Positions 1 through 7,716 of a stretch of 9,391 nucleotides of DNA are shown piece after piece (position 1 is the first letter of the stretch; every line of letters begins with the position of its first letter). The stretch is taken from assembly GCA_023388935.1 (NCBI GenBank), contig JAEWFG010000166.1:1-9391 (forward strand), written 5' to 3'. The translations under genes were made by a program, and so were the position numbers. This DNA is from Pseudomonadota bacterium (GTDB lineage: Bacteria; Pseudomonadota; Alphaproteobacteria; Rhizobiales; Xanthobacteraceae). A model generated the notes under the pieces. It had not been told where the DNA came from. It did not search any database and saw only the letters and a program-made list of their open reading frames with translations.

Positions 1-1237
1 CCCAGATCATCGCGAGATGCACGATGGTCTGCACGGCCTTTTCCATGTCCTGCCGGCTGACCCATTCGAGGCGCGAGTGGAACGCGTGCTCGCCGGCAAA
101 GATGTTGGGGCAGGGCAGGCCCATGAAGGACAGGCGCGAGCCGTCGGTGCCGCCCCGGATCGCGGTGCGCATCGGACGCAAGCCGGCGCGGCGGATCGCC
201 TCGATCGCGTATTCGAGGATGTGCGGGTGACGGTCGATCACCTGCTTCATGTTACGATACTGCTCCTTGACCTCGAACTTGTAGGTGGAGCGCGGACAGT
301 CCTTCATGACGTCCTTGACGATGCCCTCGAGCAGGGCCTCCTTCTCCTTCAGCCCTTCCTCGGTGAAGTCGCGCACGATGAAGGAGAGCGTTGCCTGCTC
401 GAGCGCGCCGTCGATGCTGATCGGATGCAGGAAGCCCTGCTTGCCTGAGGTCGTCTCGGGCGAGCAGCCTTCCTTGGGCAGGCGCTCAATGATGGCGGCT
501 GCGATCTTGATCGCGTGCTCCATCTTGCCCTTGGCATAGCCGGGATGGGCGCTGACGCCGTTGATGGTGATGGTGGCGCCGTCGGCCGAGAAGGTTTCGT
601 CCTCGACGCTGCCCGCGCTCTCGCCATCCATCGTGTAGCCGAAATCGGCGCCCAGCTTCTTCAGGTCGACATTGTCGACGCCGCGGCCGATCTCCTCGTC
701 GGGCGTGAACAGGATCTTGATCGTGCCGTGCTTCACGTCGGGGTTGTTGATGAAGAAATGCGCGGCATCCATGATCTCGGCGACGCCGGCCTTGTTGTCG
801 GCCCCGAGCAGCGTGGTGCCATCGGTGGTGATGATGTCATTGCCGATCTGGTTCTTCAGCGCGGGGTGCTCGGCGAAACGGATCACCTGGCTGGGATCAC
901 CGGGCAGGGTGACGTCGCCGCCACCATAGTTCTTCACCATCTGCGGCTTGACGTCCTTGCCGGTGACGTCGGGAGAAGTGTCCATGTGCGAGCAGAAGCA
1001 GATCACCGGCACCTTCTTGGTCGTGTTGGCGGGGATCGTCGCATAGACATAGCCGTAATCGTCGAGATGGGCGTCGGCGACGCCCATGGCCTTCAGCTCG
1101 GTGACGAGCACGCGGCCGAGGTCTTTCTGCTTCTCGGTCGATGGCGAGGCCGGGGATTCCGGATCGGACTGGGTGTCGATGGTGACGTAGCGCAGGAAGC
1201 GCTCGGTCACGGTGTGCGAAAAGGTGAGAGAGGACAT
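1..1237 (-). CDS. pepT: Peptidase T (tripeptide aminopeptidase), 3' end cut by the window
   Basis: Family M20B zinc aminopeptidase that removes the N-terminal residue from tripeptides in the cytoplasm, the last stage of peptide turnover. 412 codons are visible with no stop; family members are about 410 residues, so only a few codons are missing. The first metal-ligand motif is SHMDTSPD (H84, D86). GADNKAG follows with the bridging Asp147, then TPDEE with the catalytic Glu181 and ligand Glu182, then MDGE with Asp204. Near the C-terminus FAGEHAFHSRLEW supplies the last His ligand, and IRGGTDGSRLS is also typical. The start is the ATG at 1237 (MSSLTFSHTV). It has no good Shine-Dalgarno, but no better in-frame start is seen. 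The gene lies 108 bp downstream of the HU-like gene on the same strand, behind a terminator candidate, so it is probably transcribed on its own. Family and active-site residues are clear. Confidence 0.96.
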   Translation of the reverse strand, partial: MSSLTFSHTVTERFLRYVTIDTQSDPESPASPSTEKQKDLGRVLVTELKAMGVADAHLDDYGYVYATIPANTTKKVPVICFCSHMDTSPDVTGKDVKPQMVKNYGGGDVTLPGDPSQVIRFAEHPALKNQIGNDIITTDGTTLLGADNKAGVAEIMDAAHFFINNPDVKHGTIKILFTPDEEIGRGVDNVDLKKLGADFGYTMDGESAGSVEDETFSADGATITINGVSAHPGYAKGKMEHAIKIAAAIIERLPKEGCSPETTSGKQGFLHPISIDGALEQATLSFIVRDFTEEGLKEKEALLEGIVKDVMKDCPRSTYKFEVKEQYRNMKQVIDRHPHILEYAIEAIRRAGLRPMRTAIRGGTDGSRLSFMGLPCPNIFAGEHAFHSRLEWVSRQDMEKAVQTIVHLAMIW

Positions 1238-1281
1238 TTCTGGTCAAACCGCCGGGTCAGGGGAAGCGGGCGGTATATCAG

Positions 1282-1303
1282 AAAAGCGGGCCGCGTTGCG
1301 GCC
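1282..1303 (-). terminator. Rho-independent terminator candidate for the HU-like gene
   Basis: A perfect 6-bp stem, GGCCGC/GCGGCC (1289-1294 with 1298-1303), closes a 3-nt loop. Read on the minus strand it is followed by CGC and then TTTTC. It begins 43 nt past the HU stop codon and before pepT. The T-run is short, so strength is uncertain. Confidence 0.5.
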
Positions 1304-1345
1304 GGAACCAGGCCGGATCAGGCTTAACGACACGTAAGCTGCCAG

Positions 1346-1645
1346 CTAGATCGCTTCTTTCAATTCCTTGACCGGACGGAACGCGACCTTCCTGCTGGCC
1401 TTGATGTGGATCGGCTCGCCCGTGGCGGGGTTGCGGCCGGTGCGGGCGGCACGCTTGCGGACCTGGAGGATGCCGAGCCCGACGATGCGGACCCGGTCGC
1501 CTTTCTTCAGGTGCCTGGTGATCAGCTCGACCATGTCGGTGAGCACGGCTTCGGCGTGCTTCTTCGAGAGGTCCTGGCTCTCCGCGATATCAGCGGCGAG
1601 GTGCTTGAGCGTGATGGTGGCGGGAGTGGCTGCCTTCTTCGCCAT
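1346..1645 (-). CDS. HU/IHF-family nucleoid DNA-binding protein
   Basis: A 99-residue basic protein of the bacterial HU/IHF family, which bends and compacts DNA as a dimer and serves as architectural cofactor in recombination, replication and transcription. The N-terminal half (about 10-48) is the helical dimerisation region. GLGILQVRKRAARTGRNP (56-73) is the family signature leading into the DNA-embracing beta-arm, whose tip has the conserved Asn-Pro that intercalates into DNA. The C-terminus (AFRPVKELKEAI) is the usual closing strand and helix. The MAKKAATPAT extension makes it slightly longer than the roughly 90-residue HU core. The start at 1645 is well supported: GAGGAGG lies 6 nt upstream on the minus strand. 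It is monocistronic by context. It could equally be called IHF-like; the sequence does not separate the subgroups. Confidence 0.95.
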   Translation of the reverse strand: MAKKAATPATITLKHLAADIAESQDLSKKHAEAVLTDMVELITRHLKKGDRVRIVGLGILQVRKRAARTGRNPATGEPIHIKASRKVAFRPVKELKEAI

Positions 1646-1821
1646 GTCTGGCCTCCTCGATTTTTGCCGGGGTCACTGGGAGAGGGCCTCGGAACCACGC
1701 AAGTTATGGAAGGCGTAAACGATTCGCGGGAGAACTGACTACGTCGCTGGACGTGGAGGGGCCTGTTCGCGCCCGCGAGCGGCGCTAGACCGGAGTATTC
1801 CGGCTATGGATGCCAACGTCC

Positions 1822-1850
1822 TTGACTTCACTTGGTCCGGCCTTTAAGTC
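1822..1850 (+). promoter_or_regulatory. Promoter candidate for tRNA-Asp
   Basis: TTGACT (1822-1827, five of six to consensus) lies 17 bp from TAAGTC (1845-1850), a poor -10. A C-rich stretch follows, and transcription would start about 25 nt before the mature tRNA. The good -35 and correct spacing are seen; function is inferred. Confidence 0.4.
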
Positions 1851-1881
1851 CCCCCTCGTTCCGCGGACATCTACGCGTCAC

Positions 1882-1961
<80 letters not shown>

Positions 1962-2066
1962 TTGGCAACATCTTCATACCCTTGCCTCCAAGCCCTTCCC
2001 GCGATTCGACTCCTCGGCCGCTCGCGATTCGACTCCTACGTCCCTTTTCCGTTCTTCGCCCCGCGC

Positions 2067-2804
2067 ACCCACCCCGCCCGCGCGCCCGCGCGGCGTCAAC
2101 CAGACGCACCACGGCTGCCTGGTGGGGCAGGTAGGTCTCCTGAAGTTCCCGGCTGTCGTCGATCGAATTAGCCATCTTGGCTGCCAAAGCGGATGGATCG
2201 ACCTTGCCGGCCACGGCTCGATTGCACCCGAGCGGCGGAGATCGGCGATGGTGCGTTCATCGCCGGGAAAGGCCTCCGCCCGGATGACCCGAAAATCTTT
2301 GCTCAGAATGTCCTTGCGGAAAGGGCGGCCCCGCCGAGTCCGGAGGATCGGGTCATTCGACCCTAGCCTGACCCTTCGATCCGACAAATAATGGAAGTAT
2401 TCGTCGAGCTGGCGGGTGGTGGCCATCGACAGGGTTGCTACACCGTCTCGCTGGGGCTTGGCCCGGGACATCTCGAACCAGGCACCCTCGCTATCTTTCC
2501 CGAGTTGCCCGAGGGGCACAGAGCGCACGTCTACCGGGGACATCTGGCTATCCACCGCTGCTCGCATCAGGTGCGCTGCGCCCCAGATTGCCGTCCGAGT
2601 ACACTTGTCAAGCAGCCGCCGTGCCGTCTGCGCGGTGGTGACCCGGATTTCGGCCTCGGTCTTGCGTACCGACTGAACCGATTGATGCCTCGCGCGCTCT
2701 ACCTGGAATTGGCGCTCCTCGGTCTCCAACACATGCCGCGCGGTCGCGAGATCGGTCGTAGCCTTGAGAAAATTGCGCTGCAATTCGTCGAGCTGCGTTT
2801 CCAA
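2067..2804 (-). pseudogene. Tyrosine recombinase (integrase) remnant with frameshift
   Basis: The minus-strand frame from 2804 contains integrase-like catalytic-domain text: SPVDVRS (about 2540), GAWFEMSRAK, NDPILRTRRGRPF, LSKDFRVIRAEAFPGD and TIADLRRSGAIE, the last matching the HxxR-box region. Right after this Glu (codon 2219-2217) the frame is lost. One missing base between 2216 and 2217 would join it to the next frame, which reads GKVDPSALAAKMANSIDD and then ELQETYLPHQAAVVRLVD. The Tyr of TYLP is the candidate catalytic tyrosine. No proper C-terminus is visible and the frame runs on into the tRNA. The first 85 or so residues are coiled-coil-like and lack a recognisable Arg-I box, so the N-terminus is missing or replaced. 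The enzyme presumably integrated the island at tRNA-Asp. Recognition is from memory of rhizobial island integrases; the exact ends are uncertain. Confidence 0.7.
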
Positions 2805-2834
2805 GGCCTGCCGCGAGAGTCCATTTAAACCGGG

Positions 2835-2844
2835 GCTGATCAGC
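2835..2844. repeat. 10-bp perfect palindrome upstream of flagellin
   Basis: GCTGATCAGC is a perfect palindrome 53 bp before the preferred flagellin start. It lies where a regulator or RNA hairpin could act, but no known operator was recognised. The flagellin's 57-bp leader otherwise shows no sigma-28 or sigma-54 promoter I can support. Confidence 0.35.
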
Positions 2845-2897
2845 TTCGGGCAAGTTTTGTTGGCTAGGTTTTTTTAACCAAGACGATGAATTGGTCT

Positions 2898-4130
2898 ATG
2901 TCGAACAGCATTCTCACCAACTCGGCTGCGATGACCGCGCTTCAGACGCTGCGCAACGTCAGCGCGAGCCTGGACACGGCCCAAAAGCGCATCTCCACCG
3001 GTTATCGCGTTGCGACGGCGTCCGACAACTCGGCCTACTGGTCGATCGCGACGTCAATGCGCGCCGATAACGCCGCGCTCTCCGCCGTCTCCGACTCGCT
3101 CGGTCTGTCGGCTGCGACCGTCGACACCGTATATACCGCTCTGACCGCGGTGGTCGGCGACCAGACCGGCGGCCTGACCAAGCTCCAGGCGCTGCTGGTC
3201 GAAGCCAAGACCGCCGGAATCGACCGCGCCAAAATCCAGGCCGACATCACCCAGATCCAGCAGCAGATGAAGAGCACCGCCGATGCGGCGACCTTCAACG
3301 GCGAGAACTGGCTCCACGTCGACTCCTCGGCGACCGGCTACAACGCCACCAAGTCTGTCGTGTCGTCGTTCTCGCGCACCGGCGACACTGTGAAGATTTC
3401 GACCATCGACGTCGGCGTCGACAGCATAAAGCTCTACGACGACACGGCCGTCAGGGGGGCGGCGACCACCGGCGATCTCACCATCGGTGGCACCGGATAC
3501 ATGCCCTTCACCTACACTCCGACAGGAGGCACGGCGCAGACGTTCGACGTCTGGATCAACTCGTCGTCGCCCGCGCAGGACGCTGCGAACGGCATCAACG
3601 CCCTCAATATCGACGGTCTCACCGCAGTGGCCGTCGACGGCATCCCTAACCTTCGGTTTGCCAATCGCAGCGCCGGCACCCTCTCGCTCTACGGCATGAA
3701 CTTGGTCGGGCCAGGAAACCCGATGTCCGACAAGGGCATCTTGGACAGGGACTACGACTACTTTGACGGCAACGTGTGGGCATGGAGGACCACCACTGTC
3801 AACGACATCGACATCGGCTCGCTGACCGACGCGGTGACGGATCAAAAGATCCTCGACCAGTATATCGCCGTGGTCGTCGCTGCGCTGGGCCAAGTGACGC
3901 AGGCCGCCGCTGACCTCGGCGCCGTGAAGACCCGCATCAACTCCAACGCGGACTTTGTGAAGTCCCTGATGGACTCGGTGACCCGCGGTGTCGGTCAGCT
4001 TGTCGACGCCGACATGAATGCTGAGTCGACCCGCTTGCAGGCCCTGCAGGTCCAGCAGCAGCTCGGCATTCAGGCGCTGTCGATAGCCAACCAGAACAGC
4101 CAAAGCATCCTGCCGCTGTTCAAGGGCTAA
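2898..4130 (+). CDS. Flagellin, rhizobial (lateral LafA-like) type, island-borne
   Basis: The filament subunit, exported by the flagellar type III system and polymerised outside the cell; 410 residues from 2898. The N-terminal D0/D1 domain (first ~110 residues) has SILTNSAAMTALQTL, RISTGYRVATASDNSAYWSI and SMRADNAALSAV. The C-terminal D1/D0 domain (last ~95) has GAVKTRINSNADFVKSLMD and LGIQALSIANQNSQSIL, ending in LFKG. The middle is a variable surface domain with an aromatic patch (DRDYDYFDGNVWAW). There are no cysteines, as usual. The DNSAYWSIAT motif is that of Sinorhizobium/Agrobacterium-type flagellins and Bradyrhizobium lateral flagella. The segment equivalent to flg22 departs strongly from the eliciting consensus, as is known for rhizobial flagellins. 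MSNSILTN at 2898 matches family N-termini; an in-frame ATG at 2886 would add four residues, and neither has a strong Shine-Dalgarno. No other flagellar gene is nearby. Confidence 0.93.
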   Translation: MSNSILTNSAAMTALQTLRNVSASLDTAQKRISTGYRVATASDNSAYWSIATSMRADNAALSAVSDSLGLSAATVDTVYTALTAVVGDQTGGLTKLQALLVEAKTAGIDRAKIQADITQIQQQMKSTADAATFNGENWLHVDSSATGYNATKSVVSSFSRTGDTVKISTIDVGVDSIKLYDDTAVRGAATTGDLTIGGTGYMPFTYTPTGGTAQTFDVWINSSSPAQDAANGINALNIDGLTAVAVDGIPNLRFANRSAGTLSLYGMNLVGPGNPMSDKGILDRDYDYFDGNVWAWRTTTVNDIDIGSLTDAVTDQKILDQYIAVVVAALGQVTQAAADLGAVKTRINSNADFVKSLMDSVTRGVGQLVDADMNAESTRLQALQVQQQLGIQALSIANQNSQSILPLFKG

Positions 4131-4155
4131 CATTACGCCCCGGTCCGTCTAGCTA

Positions 4156-4190
4156 GGTCTCGCTCCGAGAGGAGCGTGGCCTTCTTTCTT
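4156..4190 (+). terminator. Rho-independent terminator of the flagellin gene
   Basis: CGCTCC-GAGA-GGAGCG forms a perfect 6-bp stem with a GNRA-type tetraloop. It is extended by GGTC/GGCC (one G-U) across a single T/T mismatch and followed by TTCTTTCTT. It lies 25 nt past the flagellin stop. Confidence 0.8.
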
Positions 4191-4581
4191 GGCTAAGAAC
4201 CGGGATGGGAGGAGGGGTGGCGTTAGTGGTGGCTCCGGCTCAGGCGGCCCGGCAGCAGGATAACGCCGCAGGAGGCGGGCTGGGCTTGGAGGCGCGGCTT
4301 AAAACCTCTGGAACGGCGAACGCTTCGCGCCAAATATTCAGTCGTCGCAACTGCGCTTTTGGGCAGCGGATTCCGTTTATTCCCCATCACTGGATCCGAC
4401 GGGGCCATCAGTCGCCTCGGCCTCCAGAGTTTGGAGACCTGGGGAAGTAGTCCGGGCCTGACTCAGAATTCGCTTAAATCGACTCGGTTCTGCCTTGCGG
4501 GCACACGCGTGTCCGATCGGACGAGTACTTTGAGGAGTCCACCGCCGCGAGTACCCTGATCCCGCTAGTAGCGGCTTGGCT
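4191..4581. other. Gene-free right arm of the island with clustered palindromes
   Basis: About 390 bp between the flagellin terminator and attR. I see no convincing gene; the short open frames have no ribosome site or family resemblance. Notable are overlapping perfect palindromes ACACGCGTGT (4503-4512) and GTCCGATCGGAC (4511-4522), a CGAGTAC direct repeat (4522-4528 and 4548-4554), and CCGCTA-g-TAGCGG (4562-4574), which ends 7 bp before attR. They may be recombinase or accessory-factor sites. Confidence 0.45.
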
Positions 4582-4616
4582 GGTCGCGGGTTCGAGCCCC
4601 GTCTCTCGCGCCATTT
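4582..4616 (+). repeat. attR: isolated copy of the tRNA-Asp 3' end
   Basis: An exact 35-bp copy of 1927-1961. No tRNA 5' half precedes it, so this is a junction scar and not a second tRNA gene. Sequence to its right would be the original downstream neighbour of tRNA-Asp. Confidence 0.9.
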
Positions 4617-4692
4617 CATGGCGGATACACCCCTCAATCTTCTTAAAATCAACGGTTAGCGGGGCGGTCTCGCGCGCGCTCTGAATCGGAAA

Positions 4693-4710
4693 GGCCGCCC
4701 GGAGGCGGCC
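4693..4710 (-). terminator. Terminator candidate for the small membrane protein gene
   Basis: GGCCGCC-cgga-GGCGGCC is a perfect 7-bp stem with a tetraloop. On the minus strand it is followed by TTTCC. It starts 32 nt past the stop of the 67-residue gene. The T-run is weak, but position and stem fit. Confidence 0.55.
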
Positions 4711-4741
4711 GCTTGGTATCAAATCGGGACCTTTTTGGTTG

Positions 4742-4945
4742 TCAGCGAATCTCGGACGAGCCAGCGTGCGTCACCACCACCGGCTTGCCGGCCTTGATGA
4801 CGTGAGTCGACTGGGCGGTCTGGCTGTTGTTGGCATTGGTGCGAGCCGCGATCCCAAAGCCAGCCACTGCGATGCCGGCAACCAGCGCCACCACCACGAT
4901 CTTCCGGTGGGTCGCACGATCAACGGAGTGAATTGAGTGGTTCAT
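4742..4945 (-). CDS. Small single-helix membrane protein, unknown function
   Basis: 67 residues starting MNHSIHSVDRATHRK. The charged N-terminus is followed by one hydrophobic helix (about 16-34, IVVVALVAGIAVAGFGIAA). A 30-residue polar tail with KAGKPVVVTH comes next. The shape suggests a membrane-anchored or exported peptide with the tail in the periplasm. Similar short proteins starting MNHSIHS are, from memory, common in Bradyrhizobium as hypotheticals with no assigned role. The start at 4945 is chosen over the upstream in-frame ATG at 5020 because GGGAGG lies 5 nt before it on the minus strand. It is a stand-alone gene followed by a terminator candidate, and lies just outside the island in core sequence. 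Confidence 0.8.
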   Translation of the reverse strand: MNHSIHSVDRATHRKIVVVALVAGIAVAGFGIAARTNANNSQTAQSTHVIKAGKPVVVTHAGSSEIR

Positions 4946-5047
4946 CTGAGCCTCCCGACGGGCTTTGCCGCCGTTCATGGGCTCTTTTTGTAAAGACCAT
5001 CTGTTTCGGGATGGTTTCACGGGTTCCGCAAAATGGTTTCATCTGCC

Positions 5048-5068
5048 GCCCGGCTGATTTCGCCGGGC
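5048..5068 (-). terminator. Hairpin after the MFS gene, possible terminator
   Basis: GCCCGGC/GCCGGGC (5048-5054 with 5062-5068) is a perfect 7-bp stem around a 7-nt loop, 21 nt past the MFS stop on the minus strand. No strong T-run follows, so it may be a weak terminator or only an mRNA 3'-end stabiliser. Confidence 0.4.
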
Positions 5069-5089
5069 AGCAGGGTCCGGGAGCCGGCC

Positions 5090-6383
5090 TCAGACGGCGG
5101 CCCGGCCGATGTCGGGCCGGATCGACCGGGCGGCCCAGACGAACAGCAGGGCCCCCAGCGTCGTCGTGATCGCCGCCGAGAGCAGGGAATAGCGGACGGC
5201 ATCAGTGCCATAGCTGCCCCTCAGCGCGTCGTTGACCATGCCGACCGCAAGTGGGCCGACACCCTGGCCGAAGCAGGTCGCGGTTAGCGCGATGAGCGCG
5301 GAGGCGAGCGCCCGCATGCTCGGCTTCGCCACCGTCTGCGCGATCGCGAAGATCGGACCGAGATGGAAGCCGACCAGGAACGAGGTCAGCGCCAGCATCG
5401 CGACCATCGTCGCGAAATCCTGCGTCAGCATGCACAGCGCGAACACCGGGCCGGCCAGGCCTGAAGTGATCGCAGGCGCCCATAGCTTCCAGCGGTCGTC
5501 GCGGTGGCTCACCTGCGCCACCACGAAGCCGCCGAACAGGGTGCCGGCCATGCCGGCGAGCCCCTTGAAGGTGCCGGCGTAGGTGCCGATCTCGGCGCTC
5601 GACAGATGGTGGACGCGGGCGAGGAATGGCGGGATCCAGGCCGCGGTCGCGTAGTTGGTGTAGGTGGTGAGGCAGAAGCCGATCAGCACGATGACGAAGC
5701 TCTGCTGCGAGGCCAGGAAGCGCAGCGTCGGCCCGAGCGGCTCGGGTACGAAGCTCTCCTGCATCGCGCCGCGCTTCGGCTCGGAGATCGTCAGCCACAG
5801 GATCACTGCAAGCAAGATGCCGGGCAAGCCTGCGACGTAGAAGGCAGTCCGCCAGCCATAGTGCTGGTTGACGTAGCCGCCGACGAAATAGCCGAGGAAA
5901 ACACCAAGATAGGTGCCGATGGCGTAGATGCCGAGCGCGCGGGGACGCTCGTTCTTGGCAAAGAGGTCGGCGACGATCGATTGCGAAGCCGGGGAGCCCG
6001 CGGATTCGCCGATGCCGACGCCGATGCGTGCCAGCGCCAGCGAGGTTACACTCGAAGCCGCGCCGCACAGCGCCGTCATCGCGCTCCAGAATGCGAGGGC
6101 CATGGTCACGATGTTGCGCCGGTTGAGCCGGTCGGCGACGCGCGATGGGGATGCCGAGCAGGGAATAGAACAGCGCGAAGCCGAAGCCCGCGAGCAGGCC
6201 CATCATGGTGTCGCTGAGCTGAAACTCCTTCTTGATCGGCTCGATCAGCACGTTGAAGATCGTGCGATCGAGGAAATTCAGCGCGTAGATGATGGTGAGC
6301 AGGCCCAGGACGTAGTAGCGCCGCGCCGACGGCTTTGCGGCGGCGCCCGTTTGCGCCGACATTTGTGACGTCACATCGACCAT
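5090..6383 (-). pseudogene. MFS transporter (spinster-like), frameshifted in motif A
   Basis: Inner-membrane major facilitator carrier, about 431 residues if repaired, with 12 predicted helices. The first frame (start 6383, preceded by GGGGGGAA) gives YYVLGLLTIIYALNFLDRTI and helix 2, ending at GIPIAR (residue 82). The remainder lies in another frame from about 6140: ADRLNRRNIV, then GIGESAGSPASQSIVADLF, and so on to the TGA at 5090. A loss of two bases (GC) in a GCGCGC run near 6139-6145 explains the break. It falls inside signature motif A (G-PIAR-ADRLNRR), essential in this family. As read, the product stops making sense after two helices. It lies 62 bp downstream of the Rieske oxygenase, so it probably imported that enzyme's substrate. 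This is either a real pseudogene or a sequencing indel. Confidence 0.85.
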
Positions 6384-6421
6384 TGCTTCCCCCCAATGTC
6401 TTTTTTGTTGTCGTCGCCGGT

Positions 6422-6441
6422 CCAGCTCTTGTTCGAGCTGG
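6422..6441 (-). other. Intercistronic hairpin between oxygenase and transporter genes
   Basis: CCAGCTC and GAGCTGG form a perfect 7-bp stem with a 6-nt loop, placed in the 62-nt gap between the Rieske stop and the MFS start. No T-run follows directly, so it may set relative expression or mRNA stability and not end transcription. Confidence 0.4.
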
Positions 6442-6445
6442 CTGC

Positions 6446-7637
6446 TCAGCCTTCGCGGATGTAATTCCCCGCTTCGAATTCGACCGGCGGCGCGCTCGCA
6501 TCGAACGACACGCCGATCGGGTCGCGATCTGCGGCGAGCGCGTCGAGCTGGTCGCTCAGCATGCGCCGGATCATCAGGATGCCGCGGTCGCTCTGGCCGA
6601 AATGCTCCTCGGAGTGGACGGTCACCGGGCCCTGGCCGACCTGGGCTTCGTAATCGCCAGGGAATTGCTGGTGCTCGGCTTCCGTCATGTCCCACCAGAA
6701 CTTGCCGTTGAATTTCGAGCGCATGCGGCCGATGTCGCCGGAATTCTTGACGCGGCCGGCGACGTAGATTCGGAACGAGGTGTCGTCGATCGGCAGCGTC
6801 CAACCGATCGACTCGACGCGCGCGAATTGCGCGACGCGCGGATTGGGCACGACGCGCAAGGTGGGCAGCGCGGCCTCGGTGACGCGATAAAACACCTTGC
6901 CGTCATCCTGCTTGCGGATCGAGCGCACGGCGATGCCGCGCGGCGTCTTGTCGAACGTCACCTCCGGCATCGAAGCCATCATGTTGGTGAATTGTGGCCC
7001 TGAGAACGAGCCGTGCAGGACCGGCACGTGATAGGGGTCGACCACGTTCTCGAAGTGCTGCAGCCAGTTGCAGGGGATGATCGCAGGGCCCCCGCCGCCG
7101 ATCGAGGAATCGTCCGCCTCGACGAACTCGCCGTCGTCCATATTTTCCAGGCATTCGTAAGCCGGCAGCACCGGGCGTTTTTCCGCCGGGCCCATATAGG
7201 CAAAGATCAGCCCGTAGCGCTCCTCGACCGGATACCAGGGCTGGCGCACCTTGTCCTTGAACTGGCCGCCGTCGGGCTCGCAGGGCTGTTCCAGGGCAAT
7301 GGCCTTCGGTGTCGAACTTCCAGCCGTGATAACAGCAGCGGATGCCGTCCTCTTCGACCTTGCCATAGTAGAGCGTGGTGCCGCGATGGCAGCAGCGGGC
7401 ATGCAGCAGGCCGACCCGGCCATGCTTGTCGCGGAACAGGATGAGATCCTCGCCGAGTGCGCGCACCTTCTTCGGCGTGTCGGTGGCGTCGCCGGCAAGC
7501 CCGACCGGATGCCAGTAGCGGCGGAGCAGTTCGCCCATCGGTGTGCCGCGCGCGACCGAGGTGAGCTCGGTGCGCGTGTTCGCCGGCTTCATCGCATAGG
7601 CCGTGCCGAGATCACGATCCCGCTGGGTCATGGTCAT
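6446..7637 (-). pseudogene. Rieske non-heme iron aromatic oxygenase, alpha subunit, frameshifted
   Basis: If repaired, a 396-residue oxygenase component of the phthalate 4,5-dioxygenase/phenoxybenzoate dioxygenase type, which hydroxylates aromatic or related substrates with electrons from a separate reductase (none in the window). Start at 7637 has GGGAGG 7 nt upstream. The N-terminus (GELLRRYWHPVGLA) leads into a Rieske [2Fe-2S] domain with C82-x-H84 and C101-x-x-H104 (CCYHGWKFD). After Cys114 the frame is lost; one extra base in the GGG at 7294-7296 restores LEQPCEPDGG and the catalytic domain. That domain carries NVVDPYHVPVLHG with D200, H203 and H208 as electron-path Asp and iron His ligands, and SDRGI (D350) as likely third ligand. 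As sequenced, the product would be a Rieske domain with a nonsense tail. First gene of an operon with the MFS carrier, divergent from MarR. Confidence 0.88.
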
Positions 7638-7687
7638 ATCGTTCCTCCCGCGCCGCGTGGCCTTGGTGGCCGACCGTTTTCTGTCCC

Positions 7688-7716
7688 AATGAAAAATAAA
7701 TCGATGACAATGTCAA
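7688..7716 (-). promoter_or_regulatory. Promoter candidate of the Rieske-MFS operon
   Basis: On the minus strand a perfect TTGACA (7716-7711) lies 17 bp from TTCATT (7693-7688, three of six). Transcription would begin near 7681, giving a leader of about 45 nt. The -35 box lies inside the 21-bp palindrome, as expected for a repressed promoter. Confidence 0.55.

Noticed and set aside
515..1327. 270-codon plus-strand open frame
   Set aside because: Antisense shadow of pepT, which has intact active-site motifs on the minus strand; high GC makes such long shadows common.
2391..2828. 145-codon plus-strand open frame in the island
   Set aside because: Lies opposite the integrase remnant, whose reading frame explains the base pattern; no recognisable motif or ribosome site.
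3054..4133. 359-codon minus-strand open frame
   Set aside because: Antisense of the flagellin, rich in V, G, D and R as expected from codon structure; no ribosome site or family motif.
4582..4616. Possible second tRNA-Asp gene
   Set aside because: Only the T-arm, acceptor 3' strand and CCA are present. No D-arm or anticodon arm lies upstream, so it is an att scar.
5013..5042. Two nearby copies of ATGGTTTCA near the MFS 3' end
   Set aside because: Only 9 bp, two copies and no further structure; chance or minor repeat.
5202..6803. 533-codon minus-strand open frame
   Set aside because: Only 6138-6383 is real coding frame (MFS N-terminus). The rest is an arginine-rich off-frame reading of the MFS and Rieske genes.
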